In this document: in pieces, positions 25,193 to 34,456 of the stretch
Position numbering within the stretch: position 1 is the first letter of the stretch
How the letters are laid out: every line of letters starts with the position of its first letter
From: UBA1845 sp002338715
GTDB taxonomy: Bacteria; Planctomycetota; Phycisphaerae; UBA1845
NCBI GenBank assembly: GCA_035344155.1
Contig: DAORAL010000012.1
Coordinates: forward strand, 61,445 to 125,444
Reading direction: 5' to 3'
DNA length: 64,000 nucleotides
Made by a program: the position numbers and the translations under genes
The notes under the pieces: generated by a model
Databases searched by the model: none
What the model saw: the letters and a program-made list of their open reading frames with translations, nothing else
Told to the model about the DNA's origin: nothing

Positions 25193-28100
25193 TTATTCGT
25201 TGTTCGATGCATTGGCCGGGTGGATGAACGCCTTGCTCCACAGCGTGATAGGATGCGAATCGCCCCAGAGATCGCTTAGCAACTTCTCGGCGCGGGAGAA
25301 GTTCGCTTGTGACTCTTCAGGCTTGTCGATGTTAACCAACCAGCGGGCCTTGGCGGTGCACAAGAAGGCTTCCGCTTTCTTCACTTCGCGGTCTAGAGAT
25401 GCTGCTTCAGGTGCGACCGCTCCGGAATCGAGCACTATACCGGCTCCGTGTGTATCGGATTGATCGAGCAGCGCACCTGCCAGCGCGGCGCGGGCCAAAT
25501 TTTTTCGACCTTCTGGTGCGTCGTGGGTCGCAAACCACGTATGAGCTTCCTTAGCCAGCGGTAATCCTTCATTCGATCGACCGAGGACCTGAAGGCAGAT
25601 TGATCGGTCGGCCATCGCGTACATGCGCTCATTGTCGTAACTGTCGCCAAGCGCCGCGTACAATTCGATGGCTTCGCCATAGGTCTTGGCGGCGTCTTCG
25701 AGTTTGCCGGCTGACATGTACGCACGACCCAGCAGCAGCAATGTAATCGGAATGTCGGGATGATCCGGCGCAAGGATTCGTCGCCTGTCAGCCAATAGTT
25801 TCTCAGACAGAAACACACCCTTGTCCGTATCGCCGCACAGAACTTCGATCAATGCAAGCGCATGGCGGCTGGGCATCGCCCGATCGCTGTCCGTACCAAA
25901 AAACCTTTCAAGAAGTTCGGCTGCGCGTTGCTCAATCTCCTTGGCCGCGTCGCAGTCGCCAGACTTGAGAAGGGTGCTGGCGTGTTCGTGCAGCGCCCAT
26001 GCAAACGGGACTGATTCCGTTTCGCCGAGGCTCTCGAAGACCCGCAGCGCGCGTGCTTCCATGTCGAGTGCCTCCGTGACTCGCCCTTGATTCGCGACTG
26101 CGCTTGCCAATCTCGACAGCACTTGGGCGATTTCGATATTTTCAGGCCCCAGCGTTTTTTCTCGTATCGCCAGTGCCTCCCTTAGGCGATCCTCGGCTTC
26201 CGCATATTGAGAGGAAATCGTCAGGCGTGCACCCAATTGATAAAGCGCATTGGCGAGAGCAGCGTGCTCATTTCCGAAGTGCTTTCGGTAGGCTTCGATG
26301 ATCTCGCGTGAGATTCTGTTGGATGCCTCATGATCGCCGCCCGTAAACGCGATGTTTGCGAGCGCTTCGCGCAGGGCCAATGTTATCGAGTCTGCTTCCC
26401 CGTTGTTCTTTGTATACCAGTCCAACGCACCTTGCATCAGTGTCATGGCTTGTTCATATTCACCCAACTGCTGCAGCACCATCGCGAGATTCGCACGATT
26501 CATCTGCACTTCTGCGTCGTCCTCGCCATCGCGTGCGACGCGTATTTCAATCACACGGCGCAAGGTGTCGGCGACTTCCTCAAAACGCCCGCGGGCATAC
26601 AGCACTTCGCCGCGTTCTGTGTGTACGCCTAGTGCAATATCGCCGTTGGGGCCTTGCTCGTCTTCCGCGATTGCAAGGGAGGCGTCAAACGCCGCAAGCG
26701 CCGCATCGAATTCACTCAAATCGACGAGCGTTCCACCGAGCGACTTGAGGATCTGTGCGGTTTCCAACGTTCGGATCCCCAGCGATGTGTGCAATTGCGA
26801 TGCCTTGGTCAGCATTGCCTTTGCCTGCGGGTCGAGTCCTTGTGCACGATAGGTTTGACCGATCACGAACCGAATCGTCGCTTCAACTTCCGGAGCATCG
26901 GATAGCTCATTGTCGATGTCGGCAGCAACGGCGTCCAGAACTTCCTGAACGGTGACACTCTCGCCCATGGCTTCATCCGGCGTCACCTTCGCTAGCATGT
27001 CATTGAGGAACTTGACGACCCGGTTGGCTCGGGCCGCCTCCGTTTCTGCCTTTTCACGTTCCGCGACAGCTTGTTCCCTGGCCGTGATCGCCTGATTCGC
27101 ACGCACACGCTCGGCGACAATTCCACCAACAAGCACAACCAGTACAATGACGGCAGCCGCCACCGCCGTCTTGTTGCGTTTCGCGAACATCTTCAATTGA
27201 TACGCCATCGTTGGCGGTCGGGCGGCAATGGGTTCGTTGCGCAGGTAACGACCCAAGTCGGCCCCCAGGTCGGCCGCGGATGAATAGCGCCGTTCGCGGT
27301 CCTGCGCAAGCGCCTTGGCCAGGATGGTGTCGAGATCAAGGGGAATCGCCGGGTTGATGGTCGCAGCTTTTGCTGGCGGTGTTTCGCGAATCGTTTGAAT
27401 GGCCTCGAGAAGCGTCTTGCCACTCAGGTCATGGGGGAGTTGGCCGGTAAGCAATTCAAACAACACCACGCCAAGCGAATAGACGTCGGTTCGCGTGTCG
27501 AGATCATCCGACTTGCCGCCAACTTGCTCGGGACTCATGTACGGCGCCGTCCCAACAAGTTCGCCTGCTTGTGTTTGCATCGTTAGGGCTTGAACGTCCT
27601 GATCGACGGCACGGGCAACGCCGAAATCGATCACTTTGGGGCGGCCACCCGCGTCGACCAGGATGTTTTCGGGCTTGAGGTCGCGATGGATGACGCCGCG
27701 TTGGTGCCCGTGATGAATGGCATCGCACACTTCGATGAACAACTCGACGATGCGCCGGGTGTTCAATCGTTGGCTGCTTGCATACGCGGTGATCGACTTC
27801 GCATCGGGTACAAACTCCATCGCAAAGTACGGGAACGACAGCCCACCGTCTTGATGAATGCCCGATTCGTAGACTTGCGCAATCGCGGGGTGCCTCAAGC
27901 GTGCAAGCACTTCGCTTTCATATTCGAACCGCCGAGCCGCAGCCGGTGAACCAAGCCCGGCTGGCAGCACCTTGAGCGCGACGACACGATTGGGTTTGTC
28001 CTGCATCGCTTCGTAGACCGCGCCCATCCCACCCGCGCCAATTCGACTTCGAATCATGTACTGTCCGACCCGCGTGCCCACGATGTCGGGAAGCGCAAGC

Positions 28101-28306
28101 TGAAGCAACGATGTCGGTGATGAGCCTTCCAAAACCGGCGAAGACTTCTGCTCGGCGTCAATCATCCGTTGCACCCATGAGGCCATCTCTGCATCGGTGC
28201 TCTTGAGATCTTCCAGAAACTTGGAGCGCGACGCATCGTCCAATTCGCGCGCCTTAAGAAATGCGGATCCCAACTGATCGTGCCATGTCACGTCGGACGA
28301 CGACAT
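25193..28306 (-). CDS. Membrane Ser/Thr protein kinase with TPR sensor domain
   Basis: A 1037-residue protein. Kinase domain about residues 83-350 with Gly loop GAGGMGAVYEA, Lys112 (VVALKVLP), catalytic loop HRDLKPEN (Asp209), DFG (Asp227) and APYMSPEQ; all key residues are present, so it should be active. One membrane span (about 384-405) follows, then a coiled coil and many TPRs to the C-terminus, probably outside the cytoplasm. It follows the ECF sigma gene by 25 bases in the same operon, an arrangement common in planctomycetes, which suggests that the kinase controls the sigma factor. Confidence 0.95.
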   Translation of the reverse strand: MSSSDVTWHDQLGSAFLKARELDDASRSKFLEDLKSTDAEMASWVQRMIDAEQKSSPVLEGSSPTSLLQLALPDIVGTRVGQYMIRSRIGAGGMGAVYEAMQDKPNRVVALKVLPAGLGSPAAARRFEYESEVLARLRHPAIAQVYESGIHQDGGLSFPYFAMEFVPDAKSITAYASSQRLNTRRIVELFIEVCDAIHHGHQRGVIHRDLKPENILVDAGGRPKVIDFGVARAVDQDVQALTMQTQAGELVGTAPYMSPEQVGGKSDDLDTRTDVYSLGVVLFELLTGQLPHDLSGKTLLEAIQTIRETPPAKAATINPAIPLDLDTILAKALAQDRERRYSSAADLGADLGRYLRNEPIAARPPTMAYQLKMFAKRNKTAVAAAVIVLVVLVGGIVAERVRANQAITAREQAVAEREKAETEAARANRVVKFLNDMLAKVTPDEAMGESVTVQEVLDAVAADIDNELSDAPEVEATIRFVIGQTYRAQGLDPQAKAMLTKASQLHTSLGIRTLETAQILKSLGGTLVDLSEFDAALAAFDASLAIAEDEQGPNGDIALGVHTERGEVLYARGRFEEVADTLRRVIEIRVARDGEDDAEVQMNRANLAMVLQQLGEYEQAMTLMQGALDWYTKNNGEADSITLALREALANIAFTGGDHEASNRISREIIEAYRKHFGNEHAALANALYQLGARLTISSQYAEAEDRLREALAIREKTLGPENIEIAQVLSRLASAVANQGRVTEALDMEARALRVFESLGETESVPFAWALHEHASTLLKSGDCDAAKEIEQRAAELLERFFGTDSDRAMPSRHALALIEVLCGDTDKGVFLSEKLLADRRRILAPDHPDIPITLLLLGRAYMSAGKLEDAAKTYGEAIELYAALGDSYDNERMYAMADRSICLQVLGRSNEGLPLAKEAHTWFATHDAPEGRKNLARAALAGALLDQSDTHGAGIVLDSGAVAPEAASLDREVKKAEAFLCTAKARWLVNIDKPEESQANFSRAEKLLSDLWGDSHPITLWSKAFIHPANASNNE

Positions 28307-28331
28307 GTAAGTACCTCAATAAGTGTGATGA

Positions 28332-28922
28332 TTACATTTGTGCCTTGAGCCATGCGCAGGCGATGGTCCAGTCGGCTTTGACGGTGGACGGTGAGACGCC
28401 GACGGCTTCGGCGGTTTCTTCGATCGTCATGCCGCCGAAGATTCGCAACTCCACGATTCTTGCCTGTCGTTCGCTTCGGGTCATCAATGTTTCGAGCAGG
28501 TCGTTTAGGGCGATGACTTCAAACGCCAACGCATCGTCGCCGAGCAGACTCCCCGATACGGTCAGGCGGCGCGCATCACCTCCGCGTTTGAGAGCATGTC
28601 GATCGCGCAAGTGGTTGACGAGCACGAAACGCATGGCCCGGGCGGCGACCGCGGTGAAATGCGTGCGACCCTTCCAATACGCAGTCTGCTTGTCGGCCAA
28701 CCGAATGTACGCCTCGTTGACCAATGCCGTCGGTTGGAGCGTCGAACGCGGACCCATGTTGCGAATGTACTGCCCCGCGATCGCCCGCAGCGACGTATAC
28801 ACCTCGGGCAACCAATGATCCGCACCGCCACGTTCCGCGACGTCCAGCGTGTCAAGCAGATCGTTGTATTGCTCGGGTGAAAGTGCTTCCATCGGTTCCG
28901 TTTCTTGATCGACTCGTGCCAT
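28332..28922 (-). CDS. ECF RNA polymerase sigma factor paired with a Ser/Thr kinase
   Basis: A 196-residue protein of the planctomycete/acidobacterial ECF type. Region 2 includes LQPTALVNEAYIRLAD and the AVAARAMRFVLVNHLRDR stretch; region 4 has ELRIFGGMTIEETAEAVGVS followed by a recognition helix (PSTVKADW). No anti-sigma gene is present; the neighbouring kinase probably takes that role, as inferred for other ECF/kinase pairs. It is the first gene of the pair. Confidence 0.93.
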   Translation of the reverse strand: MARVDQETEPMEALSPEQYNDLLDTLDVAERGGADHWLPEVYTSLRAIAGQYIRNMGPRSTLQPTALVNEAYIRLADKQTAYWKGRTHFTAVAARAMRFVLVNHLRDRHALKRGGDARRLTVSGSLLGDDALAFEVIALNDLLETLMTRSERQARIVELRIFGGMTIEETAEAVGVSPSTVKADWTIACAWLKAQM

Positions 28923-29184
28923 CCGGAATGGCTATCCAGATGAATCAAAGCCTAGGTATCGGTCTGCAGAATCCGGCTTCTCTTTAGGATAAACCGCCTT
29001 TTCAGAGAAAAAAAGAAAATCCCTCGGCCAATTCGTCTCCCGTTCGTGATTCCCTCATAGAAGCGTTTCGCTGATGCACGCCATTTGGCGTCCAGCGAGG
29101 CGCACCTTCAGTCAAAAGTACCGCAGGCATCGCCATGAAAGCGGGCCCGGTGAACCAAGAACGATTCGAACAGGAGCGATCAAG

Positions 29185-30846
29185 ATGAACAAATCTACAA
29201 AACTGGCTGCAATTCTTGGCTGTTTGGCGATCGGCCACGTTGCCCTCGCTGGCAGCACCGACCGAGCGGCATTTACCTATCAGGGTTCACTCTACAAAAG
29301 TGGTCAGCCGGTCAACGAGCGAGCCGAGATGATCTTCAAACTTTTTGACGCAGAAACTGGAGGATCTCAGGTCGGATTGAATGCGTTCTTGGGGTCGAGC
29401 GCGGCCCAGATCGAGGATGGACTCTTCACTGTCACACTCGACTTTGGTCCATCAGCGTTTGCGGACGATCGCTGGCTGGAAATCATCGTCCGGACGCCCG
29501 TGGGTGTTGGCGACTACACGACGCTTCCGCGTCAACGCATCACGACTGCACCGTACGCATCTCAAGTGCGCGGTTTGCATGTTACGTCGTCGGATTTTTT
29601 GGGCGTCGGAACCAACTTGCCGATCGCCAAGTTGCACGTGTTTGGTGGTGACATCGTCGCGGACCGTGGCGATGTATCAAGCGGTCTGACCCGCAAGCTC
29701 GATCTTGTCGGGGCACGCAACGCTGCGGGAAATGACTTCGCCACGATCAACTTCAACAATTACGACTCCGGCGACCAACAGGAATACTCAGCTGCCCAAA
29801 TCGCCTCGCGCAGCAATGGAACCGATGGTGCGGAACTGCACTTCAGCACATCAGAGTCAGGCTCGCTCACTCAACGCATGACCATCGCCAGCAACGGAAA
29901 TGTCGGCGTTGGTGTCGCCGACCCGACCACACCAATCGCTATCCAGGGCAATGGTGCAACTGCGTCGGTAGGCATTACGCAGAACCAGGTCGGGGGCGCC
30001 AGCACCATGGAATTCACCACTGAAGATGGAAGTGGTCAACAAGCCACCCGGTTGCTGCTTCGAGGCGGTTTAGACCAGCCCGACATCGAGTTTTATACCG
30101 GAGCGCGCGATTCCGAGTCCATGCAGATGACAATCGATGGATCAAGTGGATTCGTGGGCATCGGGCGCACGAGCCCAACTTATGCTCTCGATGTCCTCAC
30201 GACAGACAAGCAAGCCTTACGCGTCTCGAGTGATTCAAACAATGGAACCTGGCTCAATCTTCAAAACACCAGTTCCGGCGGGCTCGATTGGCGAATCATC
30301 TCTTCCGGCGCCAGCAGTGGAGCGAATTCTGGCAGGTTGACCTTTAGAACCGGCTCCGGCGATCCAGCGCTGACCTTGGACAACGCCGGACTGGCCAGTG
30401 TCAAAGCCTTGCAGATCACCGGCGGTAGCGACATCGCTGAACCGTTTCATGTGCATGGTGAAACCGACATCCGCCCTGGAATGGTTGTCGGATTGGATAG
30501 GAACAACCTGGGCGAGTTGCGTGTTTCCGACTCGGCGTACGATCGCGCGGTTGCCGGAATCATCAGCGGTGCGAATGGCATCAACCCCGGCTTGACACTC
30601 ACGCAAACGGGCACGGTCGCGGATGGCGAATACCCCGTTGCATTGACCGGCCGCGTTTGGTGCCTTGTCGATGCGGATGCGAACGGAGCGGTTCAGGTCG
30701 GCGATTTGCTGACGACGTCCAACACGCCCGGACACGCCATGCGGGTGGATCAGCACGAACGGGCAGCCGGCGCGATTGTTGGCAAGGCGATGTCATCGCT
30801 GAAAGATGGTCGTGGCATGGTTTTGGTTCTTGTTTCGTTGCAATAA
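29185..30846 (+). CDS. Secreted repeat protein with fibre-like C-terminus
   Basis: About 553 residues from the ATG at 29185 (CAGGAG upstream), with a signal peptide (MNKSTKLAAILGCLAIGHVA). The N-terminal 120 residues form a domain with FTYQGSLYKSGQPVN and GLFTVTLDFG, ending at PYASQV. The middle has repeated phrases of the type NVGVGVADP and FVGIGRTSPTYALDV, as in tail-fibre or trimeric surface proteins. The last 130 residues (SDIAEPFHVHGETDIRPGMV) resemble the tail seen after such stalks. Probably a surface stalk; family not named. A phosphoesterase gene follows after 29 bases. Confidence 0.7.
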   Translation: MNKSTKLAAILGCLAIGHVALAGSTDRAAFTYQGSLYKSGQPVNERAEMIFKLFDAETGGSQVGLNAFLGSSAAQIEDGLFTVTLDFGPSAFADDRWLEIIVRTPVGVGDYTTLPRQRITTAPYASQVRGLHVTSSDFLGVGTNLPIAKLHVFGGDIVADRGDVSSGLTRKLDLVGARNAAGNDFATINFNNYDSGDQQEYSAAQIASRSNGTDGAELHFSTSESGSLTQRMTIASNGNVGVGVADPTTPIAIQGNGATASVGITQNQVGGASTMEFTTEDGSGQQATRLLLRGGLDQPDIEFYTGARDSESMQMTIDGSSGFVGIGRTSPTYALDVLTTDKQALRVSSDSNNGTWLNLQNTSSGGLDWRIISSGASSGANSGRLTFRTGSGDPALTLDNAGLASVKALQITGGSDIAEPFHVHGETDIRPGMVVGLDRNNLGELRVSDSAYDRAVAGIISGANGINPGLTLTQTGTVADGEYPVALTGRVWCLVDADANGAVQVGDLLTTSNTPGHAMRVDQHERAAGAIVGKAMSSLKDGRGMVLVLVSLQ

Positions 30847-30875
30847 CCAGTCGTAACCGAAAGGAGAATTGATCC

Positions 30876-32276
30876 ATGAGATCTTCAAATAGAAACCTAC
30901 AGTTGAGTCTAGCGAGTCTCATTGTTCTCGCGACTGCAGTGCTCCCGCCATCCGCACTCGCGGGGACGCCCAGCCCGAAGACGCGAGACGTTCAGTACTT
31001 CGCCATCTCCGACCCGCAGTTCTTCGACCACAAGTGTTGCAACGCCAACGGAGACACAAATCCGACTGGCGCCTGCGCGGGGGATTATCACATGCAGTGT
31101 CCGGAGCCAGAGGCGAACGCATTAAGATCAGAACGAGTGGCTCGGAATTTAAACGAAATGCTGACAAACGACGCCAATATTCGCGGCATCGTGGTGGCCG
31201 GTGACCTGACGCAGCGAGCCGACTACGCCGATGAGTACTCGCGATACGTTCAAAGCTGGTTCGATCCCGAATTTGGTTTCGCTCTTCCTTACGTCTTTGA
31301 GGGTCTGGGAAACCACGATTACGGATTGGGCGGATATCTGATTCGCAATGAAATCCGGACACGGGCACGCGCTGCGGTGTGCAACCATGGGCCGGCAGGT
31401 GCACCACCGCTCGATCCGCAGGTACCACATTATTCCTGGGATTGGCACGACGTTCACTTCGTGCAACTCAATCTGATGCCTGCCAATGATACCTACTCCG
31501 GTCACCCGGACGTTCCCTTGCTCGACCCCGGAAACGCGCTGACATTTTTGAATAACGACTTGGCCACCCATGTGGGCAATTCGGGACGTCCGGTTGTGTT
31601 GATCCATCACTATGGTCTTGATTGCTTTTCGCGGTGGAGTTGGTGGTCGGATGCGCAACGTCAAGCGTACTGGGATGCGCTGAACAACTACAACGTGGCA
31701 TTGATCATCACGGGACACCGCCACTTGGGGGCCAGCTCAAATAGTTGGGTTTGGTGGAATCAGAACGAAGAGGGCGAGCTTGAAGACTATTGCTCCAGTT
31801 CGAATGATCTGTCCGGGGGCGACTCTTCAGTGAAGTACAACTTCGAGACCATCGACACCGTGGATGTCGCGGCGACGCTCTTCCTCAAACACACCAAGGT
31901 CAACATGGGCCCGCACAACATGACCACCGTGGAAGTTTTCGACCAGAACGACGGTCGCAAGTTTGTTCACCACTTCATCAAAGGAAAAGCAATCTACGTG
32001 GAAAACTTCGCGCCGGTCGACGGTGACGGCTCGCCGAATTATCCGTGGTCGACGGTTCAAGACGCGGTGGCCGGCGTCAACGCCGTTCAATCCGAGCTCG
32101 ATAATGATTCCAGTTGCGTTCAGACACCGGGGAGTACGTATTGCAGCGTAACCAGGAACTGGCAGGGCGACTTGAAGATGCGCATCCATGCGGGCACGTA
32201 CCCGGAAGCAGTGACATTCGATACAAAAATGAGGGTCGAAACCATTGGTGGTAGCGTGACGATCGGCATGCCTTAG
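30876..32276 (+). CDS. Secreted calcineurin-like metallophosphoesterase
   Basis: A 466-residue protein with a signal peptide ending in LAG. The metal-binding motifs appear in order: ISDPQFFDH, VVAGDLTQ, GLGNHDY, LIHHYG and ITGHRH. These form the two-metal centre of calcineurin-like phosphoesterases; the substrate is unknown. The last 100 residues (from KAIYVENFAPVDGDG) look like the start of a right-handed beta helix of the kind found in pectate lyases, but it stops after one or two turns. A Shine-Dalgarno (AAAGGAG) precedes the ATG. Confidence 0.85.
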   Translation: MRSSNRNLQLSLASLIVLATAVLPPSALAGTPSPKTRDVQYFAISDPQFFDHKCCNANGDTNPTGACAGDYHMQCPEPEANALRSERVARNLNEMLTNDANIRGIVVAGDLTQRADYADEYSRYVQSWFDPEFGFALPYVFEGLGNHDYGLGGYLIRNEIRTRARAAVCNHGPAGAPPLDPQVPHYSWDWHDVHFVQLNLMPANDTYSGHPDVPLLDPGNALTFLNNDLATHVGNSGRPVVLIHHYGLDCFSRWSWWSDAQRQAYWDALNNYNVALIITGHRHLGASSNSWVWWNQNEEGELEDYCSSSNDLSGGDSSVKYNFETIDTVDVAATLFLKHTKVNMGPHNMTTVEVFDQNDGRKFVHHFIKGKAIYVENFAPVDGDGSPNYPWSTVQDAVAGVNAVQSELDNDSSCVQTPGSTYCSVTRNWQGDLKMRIHAGTYPEAVTFDTKMRVETIGGSVTIGMP

Positions 32277-32384
32277 TCAAAGCTGGAAAATCGGCAACCG
32301 ACTGAAGTAAAGCATCGAGTTTCAGTGACGTTGGATCGACGAGAACGATCGCATCAAATGCATAAACATGAAAGAAGGAATACC

Positions 32385-32801
32385 ATGAAAACCAATACCC
32401 GTCTTGTTATGGTGATGTTAACGACACTCAGCATGGTGACGGCTGCACCAGCCGCCGACTTTGAAATGACCTGGCACACCATCGACGGTGGTGGTGGGAC
32501 AAGTGTCGCCGGTCCGTTTACGCTTCAGGGGACCGTCGGCCAACCGGATGCCGGCGTTGTCGCCAACGGTGCGTTCGAATTGCGGGGCGGCTTCTGGTCG
32601 TCTGCATTGGACGTCTTGGTTCCGGGCGATTGCGACCATGATGGCGACATCGATCTGGACGATCAGGAATGTTTCGTTGCGTGCCTGCTTGGCCCCAATG
32701 AACCGGCGACTCCGGCATGCAACCCATGGGACTTCGATGGCGACAACGATATCGATTTAGCCGATTGGGCCGACTTCGTTCGAATCTTTCAATCGCAGTA
32801 G
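32385..32801 (+). CDS. Secreted protein with dockerin-like repeats
   Basis: About 138 residues from the ATG at 32385 (GAAGGA upstream), with a signal peptide ending APA-A. The middle contains WHTIDGGGGTSVAGPFTLQG, a short domain seen in planctomycete surface proteins. The end holds two calcium-binding loops of dockerin type: DCDHDGDIDLDD and DFDGDNDIDLADW. Dockerins bind cohesins, or mark planctomycete surface proteins; no cohesin is seen here. It probably belongs with the two secreted proteins upstream. Confidence 0.82.
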   Translation: MKTNTRLVMVMLTTLSMVTAAPAADFEMTWHTIDGGGGTSVAGPFTLQGTVGQPDAGVVANGAFELRGGFWSSALDVLVPGDCDHDGDIDLDDQECFVACLLGPNEPATPACNPWDFDGDNDIDLADWADFVRIFQSQ

Positions 32802-32920
32802 TTGGGCATGCGGTGCAGAAGACCTTCGACGACCCTCGCCGATTATGCATTTGGTCGGGGCATTCGGCAGCGATCGGTCAGGTTGTGCAGATGTCGTCTG
32901 GCCACTTTCCCGACCAAGAA

Positions 32921-33445
32921 CCTCGATGCAATACTCCCTTTTTCTTACCTCGGCCCGTCCGCGGAGTCGTTGAATTAATGCGGCTCACCGGCATGCGTCC
33001 TGGTGAAGCGAGAACTAGTCGAGGGTACGAATTGGATATGTCAAACGAAGTGTGGATATACACGCCCGCGATCCACAAGACAGTACACCGTTGGCGGATA
33101 AAGGAAATCCCCGTCGGTCCAAAGGCGCAGACTTTGTTGATTGATTATCTTGTGGACGATCCGGACCAGTATCTGTTTCGCCCGATCAACATGCGCAAGA
33201 GCGGTGGGCGGATACGTGGAATCATGTACGGCAAAGACGCACTTCGCCGAGCCATTGAGCGAGTATGCAAACGCACAGGTATTGAGTTATTCAGTCCCAA
33301 CCAGATCCGACATGCTTTTGCCGCCGACATACGCAAGCAAATTGGTTTGGATGCCTGCCGCTCAATGTTGGGTCACACAAACACAAGAACAACAGAAATC
33401 TATGCAGAGCGTGACCGCGCGATGTCGTGTGATATTGCCTTGTAA
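32921..33445 (+). pseudogene. N-terminally truncated tyrosine recombinase (integrase)
   Basis: Only the catalytic half of a phage-type integrase is present. Readable motifs are LMRLTGMRPGEA (catalytic Arg), PNQIRHAFA (Arg-His; the first His of the usual HxLRH box is Asn), MLGHTNTRTTEIYAERD (His and the nucleophile Tyr). The DNA-binding N-terminal domain is missing: upstream the frame runs into the dockerin gene without similarity. It is probably dead. It marks the left flank of the island. Confidence 0.8.
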
Positions 33446-33464
33446 GTGGGGTATGCATTGAAGC

Positions 33465-33500
33465 GCGGGGGTTCGAATACTGGAACAAAAACCTCCCCGA
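33465..33500 (+). repeat. Recombinase-associated repeat A (left half of target)
   Basis: The segment ending ACTGGAACAAAAACC then TCCCCGA matches 58881-58917 with few differences, then diverges. In translation it reads WNKNLPE. Confidence 0.75.
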
Positions 33501-33519
33501 GTGTACCAGTATTCGAACC
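33470..33519. repeat. 14-bp inverted repeat across the left island junction
   Basis: GGTTCGAATACTGG (33470-33483) and its perfect reverse complement (33506-33519) flank the proposed junction CCCCGA at 33495-33500. It may be part of an attachment site. Confidence 0.7.
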
Positions 33520-33555
33520 GCCCCGGCGAGCCCCCAGGGCCGTTTTTCCCATCCC

Positions 33556-34110
33556 ATGCGGGGCGAACCCGAGATCGTCTTCCGGATCGTCCACGTCGCC
33601 TTCGAAGGCGACCTAACGGCGGACACCACGCCTTCCCTCCAATACTGTGAGCAGGTCATCGATGTGGGCCTGGGGCCGGACCCGACCTTCGCTACCAACG
33701 GTGTGGGCATGTTGAGGCGAACGGTCTCTTATGACGAGATCATAACGGCGGTTCNNNNNNNNNCCCGCCGCAAGAGGCACAAGCGACCGAAGCCCAAGTC
33801 GCCGGGTTTGCCCCCGGTCGTCCAGACGCTCCAGAAAGCTGCCGAATGGCGTCGCCAATTGGACGCTGGCGAGATTCCAAACCAAGCGGCAATCGCCATG
33901 CGAGAAGGTATCACGCGTGCCCGAGTAACCCAGATTCTTGGCCTACTGCGACTCGCCCCTTCGATTCGGGAGTCTATCGTTGCGCTGCCAGCGACGTGCC
34001 ACGGAGCGAGCGTGAGCGAGAGAATGCTGCGCCGCATTGTGAAGATGAATGACCCTGAAGAACAGGTACATGCATTCGTCACACGGTCCGGCAACTCTGA
34101 TGTTCTCTGA
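33556..34110 (+). CDS. HTH accessory protein of the recombinase module (interrupted by N run)
   Basis: An open frame of 184 codons including a run of nine N at 33755-33763. The part after the gap is basic (RRKRHKRPKPK), then has PPVVQTLQKAAEWRRQLDAG and a helix-turn-helix (MREGITRARVTQILGLLRLA), as in the ParB/HTH-like proteins that accompany planctomycete serine recombinases. The part before the gap has no clear family. The true start may not be at 33556, because the frame is open upstream through repeat A. Its partner recombinase is at the other end of the island. Confidence 0.6.
   Translation: MRGEPEIVFRIVHVAFEGDLTADTTPSLQYCEQVIDVGLGPDPTFATNGVGMLRRTVSYDEIITAVXXXXRRKRHKRPKPKSPGLPPVVQTLQKAAEWRRQLDAGEIPNQAAIAMREGITRARVTQILGLLRLAPSIRESIVALPATCHGASVSERMLRRIVKMNDPEEQVHAFVTRSGNSDVL
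33755..33763. other. Assembly gap (9 N)
   Basis: A run of undetermined bases inside the HTH accessory gene. The real length is unknown. Confidence 0.99.
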
Positions 34111-34121
34111 GGCGCTTTGGA

Positions 34122-34352
34122 ATGACTCACCGCAAGACCGGCCGGAATTGGAACCGATCCGCTGCCAGTGATTCCTCGGCGGATCGCGGCGCCACTATTA
34201 CCGCGCTGCTGCGTGACAATCGGTCGGCTGGGACCGTCACGTTGCCACATCTTTCGATCTCACCACTTGACTGCGACTTAGTTATCATGCGCATGTTGGC
34301 TGCAATCCGCGCTATCGACTCATCCGTCGCACGTAACCACGCCCTTGCATGA
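34122..34352 (+). CDS. Doubtful small ORF after the HTH gene
   Basis: An open frame of 76 codons that begins 11 bases after the HTH gene's stop on the same strand. It has no recognisable motif and a composition typical of chance frames. It is listed because the 346 bases between 34111 and 34456 hold nothing else. Confidence 0.2.
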   Translation: MTHRKTGRNWNRSAASDSSADRGATITALLRDNRSAGTVTLPHLSISPLDCDLVIMRMLAAIRAIDSSVARNHALA

Positions 34353-34456
34353 ATCTCGAATTTATTCCCAACGCTGAATTGGTGGGGCGTCTACATTTTG
34401 GACCCGCTCTGAATGGACCTGTGCGTTATGCGTGCATGCACCGCGTGAATCGGGCT

